A stretch of DNA of 32,244 nucleotides from Gemmatimonadota bacterium. GTDB lineage: Bacteria; Gemmatimonadota; Gemmatimonadetes; Longimicrobiales; Gaopeijiaceae. The DNA lies in the NCBI GenBank assembly GCA_026706635.1, contig JAPOYJ010000065.1, positions 1 through 32,244 on the forward strand. Reading direction: 5' to 3'. This document shows, piece by piece, positions 7,072 through 14,996 of this stretch. Position numbers and translations under genes: made by a program. The notes under the pieces were generated by a model, which did not search any database, was not told the origin of the DNA, and saw nothing but the letters and a program-made list of their open reading frames with translations. Numbering within the stretch: the first letter of the stretch is position 1; the number at the start of each line of letters is the position of its first letter.

Positions 7072-7860
7072 CTGTACCACCGCATAGTCTGCATGACCGA
7101 GGAGTCGACCGAGATCCTCTACCGCCTCGGCGAGGAGGATCGGATCGTCGGCATCTCGGGATTCACGGTGCGACCGGCCCGCGCGAGGAGGGAGAAGCCC
7201 AAGGTCGCGGCCTTCACGAGCGCGAAGATCGACCGCATCCTGGAGCTGGAGCCCGACCTGGTGCTCGGCTTCTCCGACATCCAGGCCGAGATAGCGGCCG
7301 AACTGATCCGGAGAGGCGTCGAGGTCTTCGTCCTGAACCACCGGTCGGTCGCGGAGATCCTGCGCACTGTGCGGGTGATATCGGCGCTGGTGGGGGCGAC
7401 GGAGGCGGGCGAGCGGATCGTCGCTGAGCTCGAGGACGGCCTCGCGGATGTGCGAAGAAGGGCCGAGGCGCTCCCCAGACGCCCGCGAGTCTACTTCGAG
7501 GAGTGGTACGACCCGCTCATCTCCGGTATCCGGTGGGTCTCGGAGCTGATCGAGCTGGCGGGTGGCGAGGACTGCTTCCCGGAACTCCGCGGATCGTCGC
7601 TCGCCAGGGGCCGGATCATCGCCGACCCGGGAGAGGTGGCGCGGCGGCAACCCGACGTGATCATCGGATCGTGGTGCGGGCGGAAGTTCCGCCCCGAACG
7701 GGTGATCGCCAGGGAGGGGTGGGGGGAGATTCCGGCCGTCAGGGGCGGGCATGTGCACGAGATCAAGTCCGCGCTCATCCTGCAGCCGGGCCCCGCCGCG
7801 CTCACCGACGGGGTCGAGGCCATCCACCGGATCGTCGCAGCGTGGGCGGCCCGTGGATAG
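7072..7860 (+). CDS. BtuF-like helical-backbone metal/cobalamin-binding protein
   Basis: Family features are the N-terminal RIVCMTEESTEILYRLGEEDRIVGIS, matching the RIVSL...TE-LLxALG..DRVVGVT pattern of BtuF/FepB-type class III binding proteins, then KVAAFTSAKIDRILELEPDLVLGF, a central helical backbone and a second lobe ending RPERVIAREGWGEIPAVR. The first ATG is at 7093, but it lies inside the conserved first strand and has no ribosome-binding site. A CTG at 7072, preceded 9 bases away by GGAGGA, restores the strand and is preferred (262 residues); the frame is closed by TAA at 7006-7008. No signal peptide is present with either start, so the protein seems cytoplasmic, or its true N-terminus has been lost. 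No permease or ATPase gene is adjacent. It is convergent with the kinase gene, 9 bases apart. Confidence 0.8.
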   Translation: MYHRIVCMTEESTEILYRLGEEDRIVGISGFTVRPARARREKPKVAAFTSAKIDRILELEPDLVLGFSDIQAEIAAELIRRGVEVFVLNHRSVAEILRTVRVISALVGATEAGERIVAELEDGLADVRRRAEALPRRPRVYFEEWYDPLISGIRWVSELIELAGGEDCFPELRGSSLARGRIIADPGEVARRQPDVIIGSWCGRKFRPERVIAREGWGEIPAVRGGHVHEIKSALILQPGPAALTDGVEAIHRIVAAWAARG

Positions 7861-7869
7861 CGTGGGGGT

Positions 7870-8955
7870 TCACAGGCAGCTCGCACGGCCGCACGCTTCC
7901 CGAATCCGCGACTCGGCGGTGCGCCACTCCAGCTCGGCGAGCGAGCGGAGGAGCCGCCAGGCGGGCACCTGGCTGACCGCCAGGTACTCGTTTCCCGGAT
8001 CCTCGCGGATCTGGTGGGGCTGCACCGCGACCGAGAGGCAGAGGCGGAGCGCCGCGAGCGAAAGGGTCGCTGCGCACTCCTCGGGCGAGAGCGGCGCGAC
8101 CGTTGAGTAGCCCCGGGCGATGGCGCACGCAGCCGCCACCGGGTCGGAGCGGTCCATCATGGCGTAGGCGGCGGCGATCGCCACCTCGGAGGCGCGCCAG
8201 CCTGACTGTACGTCGCCGAAGTCGATGATGCCGGCAAGGCGGACCCCCGACGGCGACGAACGCACCAGGACGTTGTGGCCGTTGGCGTCGCCGTGGATCA
8301 CCGTGCGGGGGAGCAGGCGCCGGAGCGGTGCCAGACGGGCGAGCGAGCGATCCACCATAGCCGCTACGAGCTCGGCCCCCCGCTCCACTTCGGGAAGGTA
8401 GCGCCGAATGGTCTCCGGTGCGCCCTCCATCCGCCAGGCGAAGTCGCGCTCCAGCTCCGGATGCTCAAACCCCGCCAGCGCCGCGTCCACACAGGCCAGA
8501 GCGGCGCCCAGCTCCTCGAGGAGCGACGGCGGCGAGGCAGCCCCGGCCTCGGCGAGAAGCGTCCCCTCGATCCACGTCATGGCACAGACCGTGTGCGGAG
8601 CGCCCGCGTAGCTGACGGGAACCAACGCCGGGTGGGCGGGGTAGCAGAGCCGAGCGCCCGGCGCTGCGCCAGGCACGTCCCCGGGCGGGCAATCCAAGGG
8701 TGCAGGAGGTACGAGCGTGGGAACTGAGACCGGCAGCTTCGCGGTCGCCAGATGGTGCAGGCAGGCCGTCAGCAGCTCCGCGACGGACGTGCGGCACGCA
8801 GGCGCGAGCTTCAGCAGGAAGCACTCCCCGGACCCAGAGATGCGGAAGTTGCTGTCGATCTCGCCAGCCAGAGGGTGTACGGTTCCGTCAAGGCCGAAGG
8901 CCCGGCGGGCGATCTCTCCGGCCTCCCGGAGGAGGCCGGTCTTCGAGGTCCTCAA
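7870..8955 (-). CDS. APH-fold phosphotransferase (aminoglycoside phosphotransferase / hydroxylysine-kinase-like)
   Basis: The kinase-like fold is shown by the Brenner motif VIHGDANGHNVLV (catalytic Asp) and the metal-binding GIIDFGDVQSG, with an N-lobe GEIDSNFRI...FLLKL that supplies the nucleotide-binding lysine. This combination resembles hydroxylysine-kinase-like or homoserine-kinase-type small-molecule kinases rather than antibiotic-resistance enzymes. The substrate is not predictable. The frame is open to a TTG at 9060, but the extra 35 residues are Pro/Arg-rich and unlike the family. The TTG at 8955 is preferred (361 residues); neither start has a convincing ribosome-binding site. The gene is convergent with the BtuF-like gene and divergent from the SusC gene. 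Confidence 0.8.
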   Translation of the reverse strand: MRTSKTGLLREAGEIARRAFGLDGTVHPLAGEIDSNFRISGSGECFLLKLAPACRTSVAELLTACLHHLATAKLPVSVPTLVPPAPLDCPPGDVPGAAPGARLCYPAHPALVPVSYAGAPHTVCAMTWIEGTLLAEAGAASPPSLLEELGAALACVDAALAGFEHPELERDFAWRMEGAPETIRRYLPEVERGAELVAAMVDRSLARLAPLRRLLPRTVIHGDANGHNVLVRSSPSGVRLAGIIDFGDVQSGWRASEVAIAAAYAMMDRSDPVAAACAIARGYSTVAPLSPEECAATLSLAALRLCLSVAVQPHQIREDPGNEYLAVSQVPAWRLLRSLAELEWRTAESRIREACGRASCL

Positions 8956-9035
8956 GGTGCCGGGGCGGCTGGGTTGGAGCCCCTCGGGTTGTGGTTCAGG
9001 TCGAGGCAGAACTCGGGCATCTGGAGCCGCTAACC

Positions 9036-9066
9036 TTGCGTCAGAGCGACGGGGACCCAATAATAT
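9036..9066 (+). promoter_or_regulatory. Possible promoter for the SusC/SusD cluster
   Basis: TTGCGT (9036-9041) and TAATAT (9061-9066) resemble -35 and -10 elements. The 19-base spacer is longer than ideal. The AT-rich patch stands out in a GC-rich gap and lies 166 bases before the SusC start. Read on the other strand, TATATT could equally serve the kinase gene. Confidence 0.3.
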
Positions 9067-9231
9067 AGACGAGCACAGAGGGCGGAGTTGTGCTCCGGCC
9101 GGACGGTCGGGCTGCGGCGGGTCCGGTGCGATCGGTCCCAGCGGTGCTCGAGGTGGGCGCCTCCCGGGCCGTTGGACGCACCAAGGCCGCCGCAGGGTTG
9201 GCTCCGCAACCCATTACCAAGCGAGGTGAGC

Positions 9232-12200
9232 ATGGACAGACAACTACTGTACAGATCCCGGGGGCCCGGGACGAAGCGGGAAAGGTGGGGGCTGCTCGTA
9301 GTGGCGGCCAGCCTTGCTCTCGCCATGGCCGCCACACCGGCGGCGAGTCAGGAATCGGGTACGGTCACCGGCGTGGTGACCGACGAGGCCACGGGGCAGC
9401 TGCTCGAGGGCACCCGGGTGACCTACGACGGCGGCGCCCAGAGAGCGCTGGCCACCCAGAACGGCAGGTACGTGTTGGCGAACATCCCCGCAGGCACGCA
9501 CACTCTGACCTTCGAGCTGATCGGCTACGAGACGGTCACCGTAGAGGTCGACGTCGCTGGGGGTGCGACCACCGCGCGCGACATTTCGATGGTTGCTGGC
9601 GCCATCCGGATGCAGGACCTAGTGGTCTCCGGAGTCGCGCGCGCCACGCCTCAGTCGAAGCTACCGATCGTCGTTGAGAAGCTCGATGTCGAGGATCTGC
9701 CGGTGCCAGCGCTCTCGACCGAATCGCTCCTAGCCGCGAAGCTGCCGGGAGTGAAGGTAGTTCGAGGCAGCGGACAGCCTGGCAAATCCGGCGACATCTT
9801 GCTGCGCGGCGCCACATCCATCTCCGGCAGCCAGGCCGCGCTGTTTGTTGTTGACGGGGTCATCAGCGGGACTTCACTCAATGATATAGCCGCGCTGGAT
9901 GTCGAGTCCGTTGAGGTGGTAAAGGGTGCGGCCGGGGCCTCGCTATATGGGTCCAGGGCAGCCAACGGGGTAGTAGTCATTCGCACGAAGCGAGGCGGCG
10001 GATTCGCCGGCCAGGACTACAGCCGCATCGTGGTGAGGAATGAGGCGGGCGGTGACCAGCTTCCCGGCAGCATCCAGCTGTCCAACTACCACCCGTGGTG
10101 TGTCGTCGAGTCGGGGCAGTACGCGGGGTATTTGTGTGACTCGTTTGGCGACGGAATTCCCGACTTCCTGGACTCGCTCGCCCCCAAGCCCGCCCTCGAC
10201 GGGGAGTCCACCGCGCAGGTGTTCCAGGACAACGAGTGGCCAGCGCACATGAACCGATACGATCACGTTGACCGCATCTACACTGTCGGCATGTCCATGA
10301 CCAACTACGCGGCTACTGAAGGACGCGACGGCAACACAAGCTACCGCGCCTCAGTTGAACGAAACGACCAGCAGGGTGTGCTGTCGAGGTGGAACGATGG
10401 GTTCCAGCGCCGCGGCTTCCGCCTCAACCTGGATCACGAGGTCCGCGACTACCTGTCGATATCCGTCAGCACCGCGTACAACCACCTCGACCGGGAGGAC
10501 ATCGGTGGCAGTCCATTCTTCCACCTGACCTTCATGGGGCCTTACGTAGACCTCTTGGCGCGAGACAGCGCTACGCTGGATACGCCCTACTGCCCGGATA
10601 GTGGCTGCTTCCACTATAACCCTGACCCGCTCTCCAACCAGGCGCATCCGCTTTACGGTCTCGAGCTCCACGATTTCCGGGATAAACAGGAGAACCAGAG
10701 AGCCAGTGCCAACATCGTGTGGCGCCCCTATTCGTGGATGGACTTGGAGGGCACTTTCGGCATCGACAAGAATTGGACGCGGCAAAACGACATCCGTCCA
10801 AAAGGGCTACTTACCCCAGACGGGGATCCGGAAATTGGTTTTCTGTTAAAGGACCAACGCATTGCAACGCGGTATAACTCGGACGTGACATTGTCCACGA
10901 GTCGCGCCTTCGGTGATATCGCGACCAGAACGCGCCTGCGCTATCTTCAGGAGCTCGAAGATGCCGAGTACGTTCGGGCCCGGGGCGACGGTTTCATCGC
11001 GGAAAACCTTTACACGCTCGACAATACCGAAGACATCACGGCCACGTCGTGGGTTACGACGGAGCGAGCTGAGGGCGTTTTTCTGATTTCCGGCCTTGAG
11101 TACCAGGGTAAGTACATATTCGATGGTGTTGTGCGCTGGGACAGATCGAGTCTCTTCGGTCCAGATGAGAGAAACCAAGTTTATTGGCGTACGGCCGGGG
11201 CGTGGCGTCTGGACGAGGAGCCATGGTGGCCTCTGGCTTCAGTCGACCAAATGAAACTCCGCGCCGCGGTGGGCACAGCTGGTAGGCGACCTGCCTTCTG
11301 GCACCAGTACGAGGCCTACAACATCGACCCTGGCGGCCTTATCACTCCGGCGACGCTCGGCAACTCGGAGCTAAGACCGCAGCGCTCAACCGAGCTCGAA
11401 GCGGGTGTCGATCTGTTCATGTTCAATAGGATTGCGGCCGAGGTTACATACGCGGCCACGACTTCAAGAGACCAGATCTTGAGTGTGCCTCTTCCATCCG
11501 TATTTGGGTTCAACCGGCAAATTCAAAATGCTGGCACTATGTCAAACAACACTTGGGAATTGTCGGTCAGCGCACCCATTATCTCGACGCGCGATCTTGG
11601 ATGGGATTTTCGTCTAAACTTCGATCGAACGCGGCAGCAAATTGACAGCCTAGGTCCTCCTCCATTTAAATCTCCGTCAGAGTTTTTCTTCTACAGAACC
11701 GGCGAGAAGTTTGGTTCCTTTTACGGTCAGGTATGGGCTACTGGTTGCGAAGGCCTTCCCAGGTTTAGCGAAGACGCGAGTACCCAGAGGAACATTTGCG
11801 AGTCATTTTTCGCAGTCAACGACGATGGATTGCTCGTGTACACCGGTGGATACAGAGTCACAGACGGCATCAGTGGGCTGTTGTGGGGCACGGACACCAC
11901 CTTCATCGTCAATTACGTTACGGACGCCGACCGGAACAGCACGGCCAGCATTGTGTACGAATGGGGAATGCCCATACCGGTATACGGTCAGGAACCGACG
12001 GAAACCACGCGGACCTGCGATTACAGGATTGAAGCCGAGGCCGGGTGTGGGAATACCCAATACATGGGTAACACAACTCCAGATTTTAATGTGAGCCTAG
12101 CGAACACCTTCCAATGGAGGGGTTTGAACCTCTATGTGCTGCTTGACGGCGAAATCGGTGCACAGATATACAATCAGACGCGCCAATGGGCCTATCGCGA

Positions 12201-12582
12201 GGGGAGATCGGGAGATCAGGATCAGGCTGGCAAAGAGGAGCAGTTCAAAAAGCCTATAAAATACTACGAGAAACTCTATGACGCGAATGGCCCGAGTTCT
12301 TGGTTTGTTGAAGCTGGCGACTTTGTAAAAGTGCGTGAAGTGTCTCTGAGCCATTCGGTATCCCCGCAGTTGTTGGATTCCTACTTCGGCGGCCGAGTGA
12401 GTCAATTGGAATTCATGCTGATCGGACGCAACCTACTGACGTTCACGAACTATAAGGGGTACGATCCAGAGGTAGGCAGCAGTCGTGACGGTGACGGTGG
12501 GTCGCAGGTGGTGGGCCGAGTCGACAATTACCAGTATCCAAACTACAGAACGCTCAGTGCCAGCGTGCGTTTGGTGTTTTAG
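9232..12582 (+). CDS. SusC/RagA-family TonB-dependent outer-membrane receptor
   Basis: The 1116-residue start at ATG 9232 is supported by GAGGTGA a few bases upstream and by the signal peptide that follows (basic region to residue 19, hydrophobic 20-34, cleavage near AASQ). Residues about 43-122 are a carboxypeptidase-regulatory-like domain (GTVTGVVTDEATGQLLEGTRV), followed by a TonB-box-like MQDLVVSG (127-134). The plug at about 145-255 contains ALFVVDGVISG and the SusC signature ESVEVVKGAAGASLYGSRAANGVV. The rest is a beta-barrel ending in SASVRLVF with the C-terminal Phe. SusC proteins import oligosaccharides or peptides with a SusD lid, powered by TonB. The partner SusD follows 54 bases later. 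Base composition drops in the second half of the gene relative to neighbours. Several paired cysteines occur in extracellular loops. Confidence 0.95.
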   Translation: MDRQLLYRSRGPGTKRERWGLLVVAASLALAMAATPAASQESGTVTGVVTDEATGQLLEGTRVTYDGGAQRALATQNGRYVLANIPAGTHTLTFELIGYETVTVEVDVAGGATTARDISMVAGAIRMQDLVVSGVARATPQSKLPIVVEKLDVEDLPVPALSTESLLAAKLPGVKVVRGSGQPGKSGDILLRGATSISGSQAALFVVDGVISGTSLNDIAALDVESVEVVKGAAGASLYGSRAANGVVVIRTKRGGGFAGQDYSRIVVRNEAGGDQLPGSIQLSNYHPWCVVESGQYAGYLCDSFGDGIPDFLDSLAPKPALDGESTAQVFQDNEWPAHMNRYDHVDRIYTVGMSMTNYAATEGRDGNTSYRASVERNDQQGVLSRWNDGFQRRGFRLNLDHEVRDYLSISVSTAYNHLDREDIGGSPFFHLTFMGPYVDLLARDSATLDTPYCPDSGCFHYNPDPLSNQAHPLYGLELHDFRDKQENQRASANIVWRPYSWMDLEGTFGIDKNWTRQNDIRPKGLLTPDGDPEIGFLLKDQRIATRYNSDVTLSTSRAFGDIATRTRLRYLQELEDAEYVRARGDGFIAENLYTLDNTEDITATSWVTTERAEGVFLISGLEYQGKYIFDGVVRWDRSSLFGPDERNQVYWRTAGAWRLDEEPWWPLASVDQMKLRAAVGTAGRRPAFWHQYEAYNIDPGGLITPATLGNSELRPQRSTELEAGVDLFMFNRIAAEVTYAATTSRDQILSVPLPSVFGFNRQIQNAGTMSNNTWELSVSAPIISTRDLGWDFRLNFDRTRQQIDSLGPPPFKSPSEFFFYRTGEKFGSFYGQVWATGCEGLPRFSEDASTQRNICESFFAVNDDGLLVYTGGYRVTDGISGLLWGTDTTFIVNYVTDADRNSTASIVYEWGMPIPVYGQEPTETTRTCDYRIEAEAGCGNTQYMGNTTPDFNVSLANTFQWRGLNLYVLLDGEIGAQIYNQTRQWAYREGRSGDQDQAGKEEQFKKPIKYYEKLYDANGPSSWFVEAGDFVKVREVSLSHSVSPQLLDSYFGGRVSQLEFMLIGRNLLTFTNYKGYDPEVGSSRDGDGGSQVVGRVDNYQYPNYRTLSASVRLVF

Positions 12583-12636
12583 CGTTCCGCGTGTAGCGAA
12601 GTCGCAACAGATGACAATACAGCCAAGGATTCTGAT

Positions 12637-14340
12637 ATGAAATGCATGACAAGCAGGATACTGACATGTTTGGTGGCGCTGGGAAGTGCGAGTGCGTGCC
12701 TCAATCTAGACGTGGAGAACGAGAACGACCCGACGACTCGAGATGTGTTGACCACTCCGAAGGCGATTGAGTCGCTCGTTCGAACCTCGTTCATTTGGTG
12801 GTGGCATTCCGGCAATAATCGAAACCCCACGGCGGCCATGCAGACGGCCGCCGACGGGACAAGTTCGTCCTGGGCAAACTATGGGATGCGTGACGTTAGT
12901 TCCGAGCCCCGGGTCCGCTTCAACAACTCTGCGACCCATACCTATAGGGAAGTCAACGAATGGTCTTGGGGTTGGACATCCGACGCACTATCCTCGGTCC
13001 TTGAGGGCTTCAGGGCTGCTTCTCATCCCGACATGCAGTCGCGCATGGTTGCGGATCTCGGAGAGGTCGGAGTCGCCCGGTTCACAGCGTTCGGGAAACT
13101 GATACAGGCTCTGACGCTGAGCAGCCTGGCGACAATTTTCGACCGGGGATGGCCGGTTACGAGTGTTGAAGACCTCGAAGAAATAGGCGAGGCCGAGATG
13201 TATCCGGCAATCATGGAAAAGGCTATGGGACTTTACGAAGAATTCCTACAGCTTGCTCAGGGTGCCGAATGGGTAGTTCCTAACCATTGGGTTGGCTGCA
13301 AGAACGACTGGACAGTTGGGCGAGCCGTGGAGATCGCTAGGGCATATCGAGCACTCTACGCTGCGGCGGTTGCTCGGAGCCCGGAGGAGAGGGCCTCAGT
13401 CGACTGGGCTGCTATTCGGGCGGACGCCATAGCGGGACGAACGCGCTTCGTTGGTGCATTGGCGTTCAATGCCAATTGCAACACAGCCTGGACGGGAACC
13501 AAGCATCCGGTGCTGCTTTTTCCAGACTGGAGCCGCTCGGATTATCGTTGGATTGGACCAGCTGACGCGTCCGGCGGATGGGAAAAGTGGATTGCATCGG
13601 ACCTGAATGACCGGACGATGTTTCGCATTGATACCGACGATCGGAGGATCACTGCTGGTAATCCCGAGAGCGACGGTAAGTATATGCAATTCCAGTTGGT
13701 TTGCCCATTTCGTTTGGATCGAGGTATATATCACTGTTCGTACTACAGAGACAGTCGTTGGGACTACATACTCGAAGAGCAGTTAACGACGGATTGGCCG
13801 CTGATTGACACGGCCGTCTTCGACTTTCTGGTTGCTGAGGCTGATTACCGGAGCGGAGATATGACGTCTGCCATGGAAATCGTGAATCAGTATCGGGTGA
13901 ACAGTGGAGAACTGCCCCCGTTTACTAACCCATCGGGAGTCGCCCCAGGCGGCTCACGTTGCGTTCCGCAGAACGCCGATGGGTCGTGCGGCGATCTTTG
14001 GGCAGCTTTGAAATACGAAAAGCAAATGGAGGTCCATGGGTACGACATTGCCAGTAGTCACTATGTCGATGATCGTGGCTGGGGCGACCTTGTGGCAGGT
14101 ACGTGGGAGCAGTTGCCGATTCCCGGCTCGGAGCTCCTGATCCTCGGCATTCCGAACTATACGTTTCCCAACGCAGGCGGTGGTCGCGCAGCGGATGCGG
14201 GCGGTGCCGCTGGCGTGATCGGGTTGAATCGCGATAGTTTCCTTGATGAAGATGAAATCCGGGAGAGAATGGCGATAAATAGAGCGCGGCAGCAAACGGA
14301 ATTGGTAATCAGAGATGAGCTTGGCAATGGGTGGAAATAG
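12637..14340 (+). CDS. SusD/RagB-family nutrient-binding outer-membrane lipoprotein
   Basis: The 567-residue protein begins with a lipoprotein signal: KCMTSRILTCLVALGSASA before Cys21, giving a lipid-anchored surface protein. The length, position right after SusC and the helical TPR-like body with VLTTPKAIESLVRTSFIWWWHSGN near the start are typical of SusD/RagB. In the family it caps the SusC barrel and captures the ligand. The C-terminus has the family-type segment LNRDSFLDEDEIRERMAINRARQ. A weak AAGGA lies upstream; an ATG three codons later is an alternative start. The last 26 bases overlap the next gene in another frame. Many Trp and Tyr residues suggest a carbohydrate or aromatic-rich ligand, but the substrate is not readable from sequence. 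Confidence 0.92.
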   Translation: MKCMTSRILTCLVALGSASACLNLDVENENDPTTRDVLTTPKAIESLVRTSFIWWWHSGNNRNPTAAMQTAADGTSSSWANYGMRDVSSEPRVRFNNSATHTYREVNEWSWGWTSDALSSVLEGFRAASHPDMQSRMVADLGEVGVARFTAFGKLIQALTLSSLATIFDRGWPVTSVEDLEEIGEAEMYPAIMEKAMGLYEEFLQLAQGAEWVVPNHWVGCKNDWTVGRAVEIARAYRALYAAAVARSPEERASVDWAAIRADAIAGRTRFVGALAFNANCNTAWTGTKHPVLLFPDWSRSDYRWIGPADASGGWEKWIASDLNDRTMFRIDTDDRRITAGNPESDGKYMQFQLVCPFRLDRGIYHCSYYRDSRWDYILEEQLTTDWPLIDTAVFDFLVAEADYRSGDMTSAMEIVNQYRVNSGELPPFTNPSGVAPGGSRCVPQNADGSCGDLWAALKYEKQMEVHGYDIASSHYVDDRGWGDLVAGTWEQLPIPGSELLILGIPNYTFPNAGGGRAADAGGAAGVIGLNRDSFLDEDEIRERMAINRARQQTELVIRDELGNGWK

Positions 14341-14896
14341 TAATTTTCGGGCGTGGGGCACGATCCGGAAGACCGTGGTTCGGAGTCGCGCGGTTGCGCG
14401 GTGGTTGTTTCCCGGATGCGGGAAATTGGCGGCTGGGTGTGTAGTGGCGACAACGGCCTGCGCAAGTGGTGGTGTGTCCGCCGTTTCCGAGGGTGTGTGG
14501 CGTGAGGACATGGGGCGTATGACGAGGGAAACTGTGGTCGCGGGTATCGATCGGATCGTGCGAAGGCACGCACTCAAGGTCGATCGGGAAGACGAGCGGG
14601 CCCGCGATTTTTTGTACGAACTTGCTTGGATTTCCCGCGACGTTAGCGCCGAGGAGGAGGTATTTGGAGTCACGGGCGCTCGAAACAGAATCGTGATTTA
14701 CGGTCGGTTGTCGGGTGTCGGTGGCCTGGATGCGGAGGCGTCGATTTTCCGCGTTACCTGGGAACTTCAGAACGAGGTGGCGAGTGTGACCAACCCCGAA
14801 TGGCACTCGGGGAGGATTCCTGAGTCGGTGATCGAGTGGTTTCGGCCAGTATTTTCCGACTTGGAGATGGAGATCGGGACGGGGTTGAATCGATAG
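14315..14896 (+). CDS. Hypothetical exported/lipoprotein-like protein in the SusCD cluster
   Basis: A 193-residue ORF overlaps the SusD 3' end by 26 bases. The N-terminus is basic (many Arg/Lys to residue 37), then LAAGCVVATTACASGG, a short hydrophobic run. It contains two possible lipidation cysteines (Cys42, Cys49), neither in an ideal lipobox. The mature part is charged and ends with a mixed alpha/beta region (RNRIVIYGRLSGVGGLDAEASIFRVTWELQNEV split by Gly turns). No domain is recognised. The start could instead be the ATG at 14327. Its place between SusD and the GWxTD gene, same strand and without a gap from SusD, suggests a surface accessory of this uptake system. Confidence 0.65.
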   Translation: MSLAMGGNSNFRAWGTIRKTVVRSRAVARWLFPGCGKLAAGCVVATTACASGGVSAVSEGVWREDMGRMTRETVVAGIDRIVRRHALKVDREDERARDFLYELAWISRDVSAEEEVFGVTGARNRIVIYGRLSGVGGLDAEASIFRVTWELQNEVASVTNPEWHSGRIPESVIEWFRPVFSDLEMEIGTGLNR

Positions 14897-14900
14897 CACA

Positions 14901-14929
14901 TTGTTTCGCTCGGAGATTTTTGCCATAGT
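14901..14929 (+). promoter_or_regulatory. Possible promoter before the GWxTD gene
   Basis: TTGTTT (14901-14906) and CATAGT (14924-14929) are separated by 17 bases in the 64-base gap after the hypothetical lipoprotein gene. Matches to the consensus are partial (TTG of the -35; 4 of 6 in the -10). If real, it would start transcription about 25 bases before the start-codon hairpin. Confidence 0.3.
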
Positions 14930-14960
14930 TGTGACCACGACGGCAGAGAGGCAATAGATC

Positions 14961-14996
14961 ATGCGGGGGCCGCGGCTTGTTGCGTGGCCCCCGCAT
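14961..14996 (+). promoter_or_regulatory. Perfect 11-bp hairpin that includes the start codon of the GWxTD gene
   Basis: ATGCGGGGGCC (14961-14971) is the exact reverse complement of GGCCCCCGCAT (14986-14996), with a 14-base loop. The first three bases are the annotated start codon. A GC-rich stem of this length would bury the initiation site in the mRNA. It could be a translational switch, or an intrinsic-terminator-like element, although the run after it (TTTGG) is a poor U-tract. Confidence 0.6.

Noticed and set aside
5839-7827. 662-codon minus-strand frame across the dipeptidase and BtuF-like genes
   Set aside because: It is the shifted shadow of the M19 dipeptidase and the antisense of the BtuF-like gene; low-complexity Arg/Pro/Gly composition.
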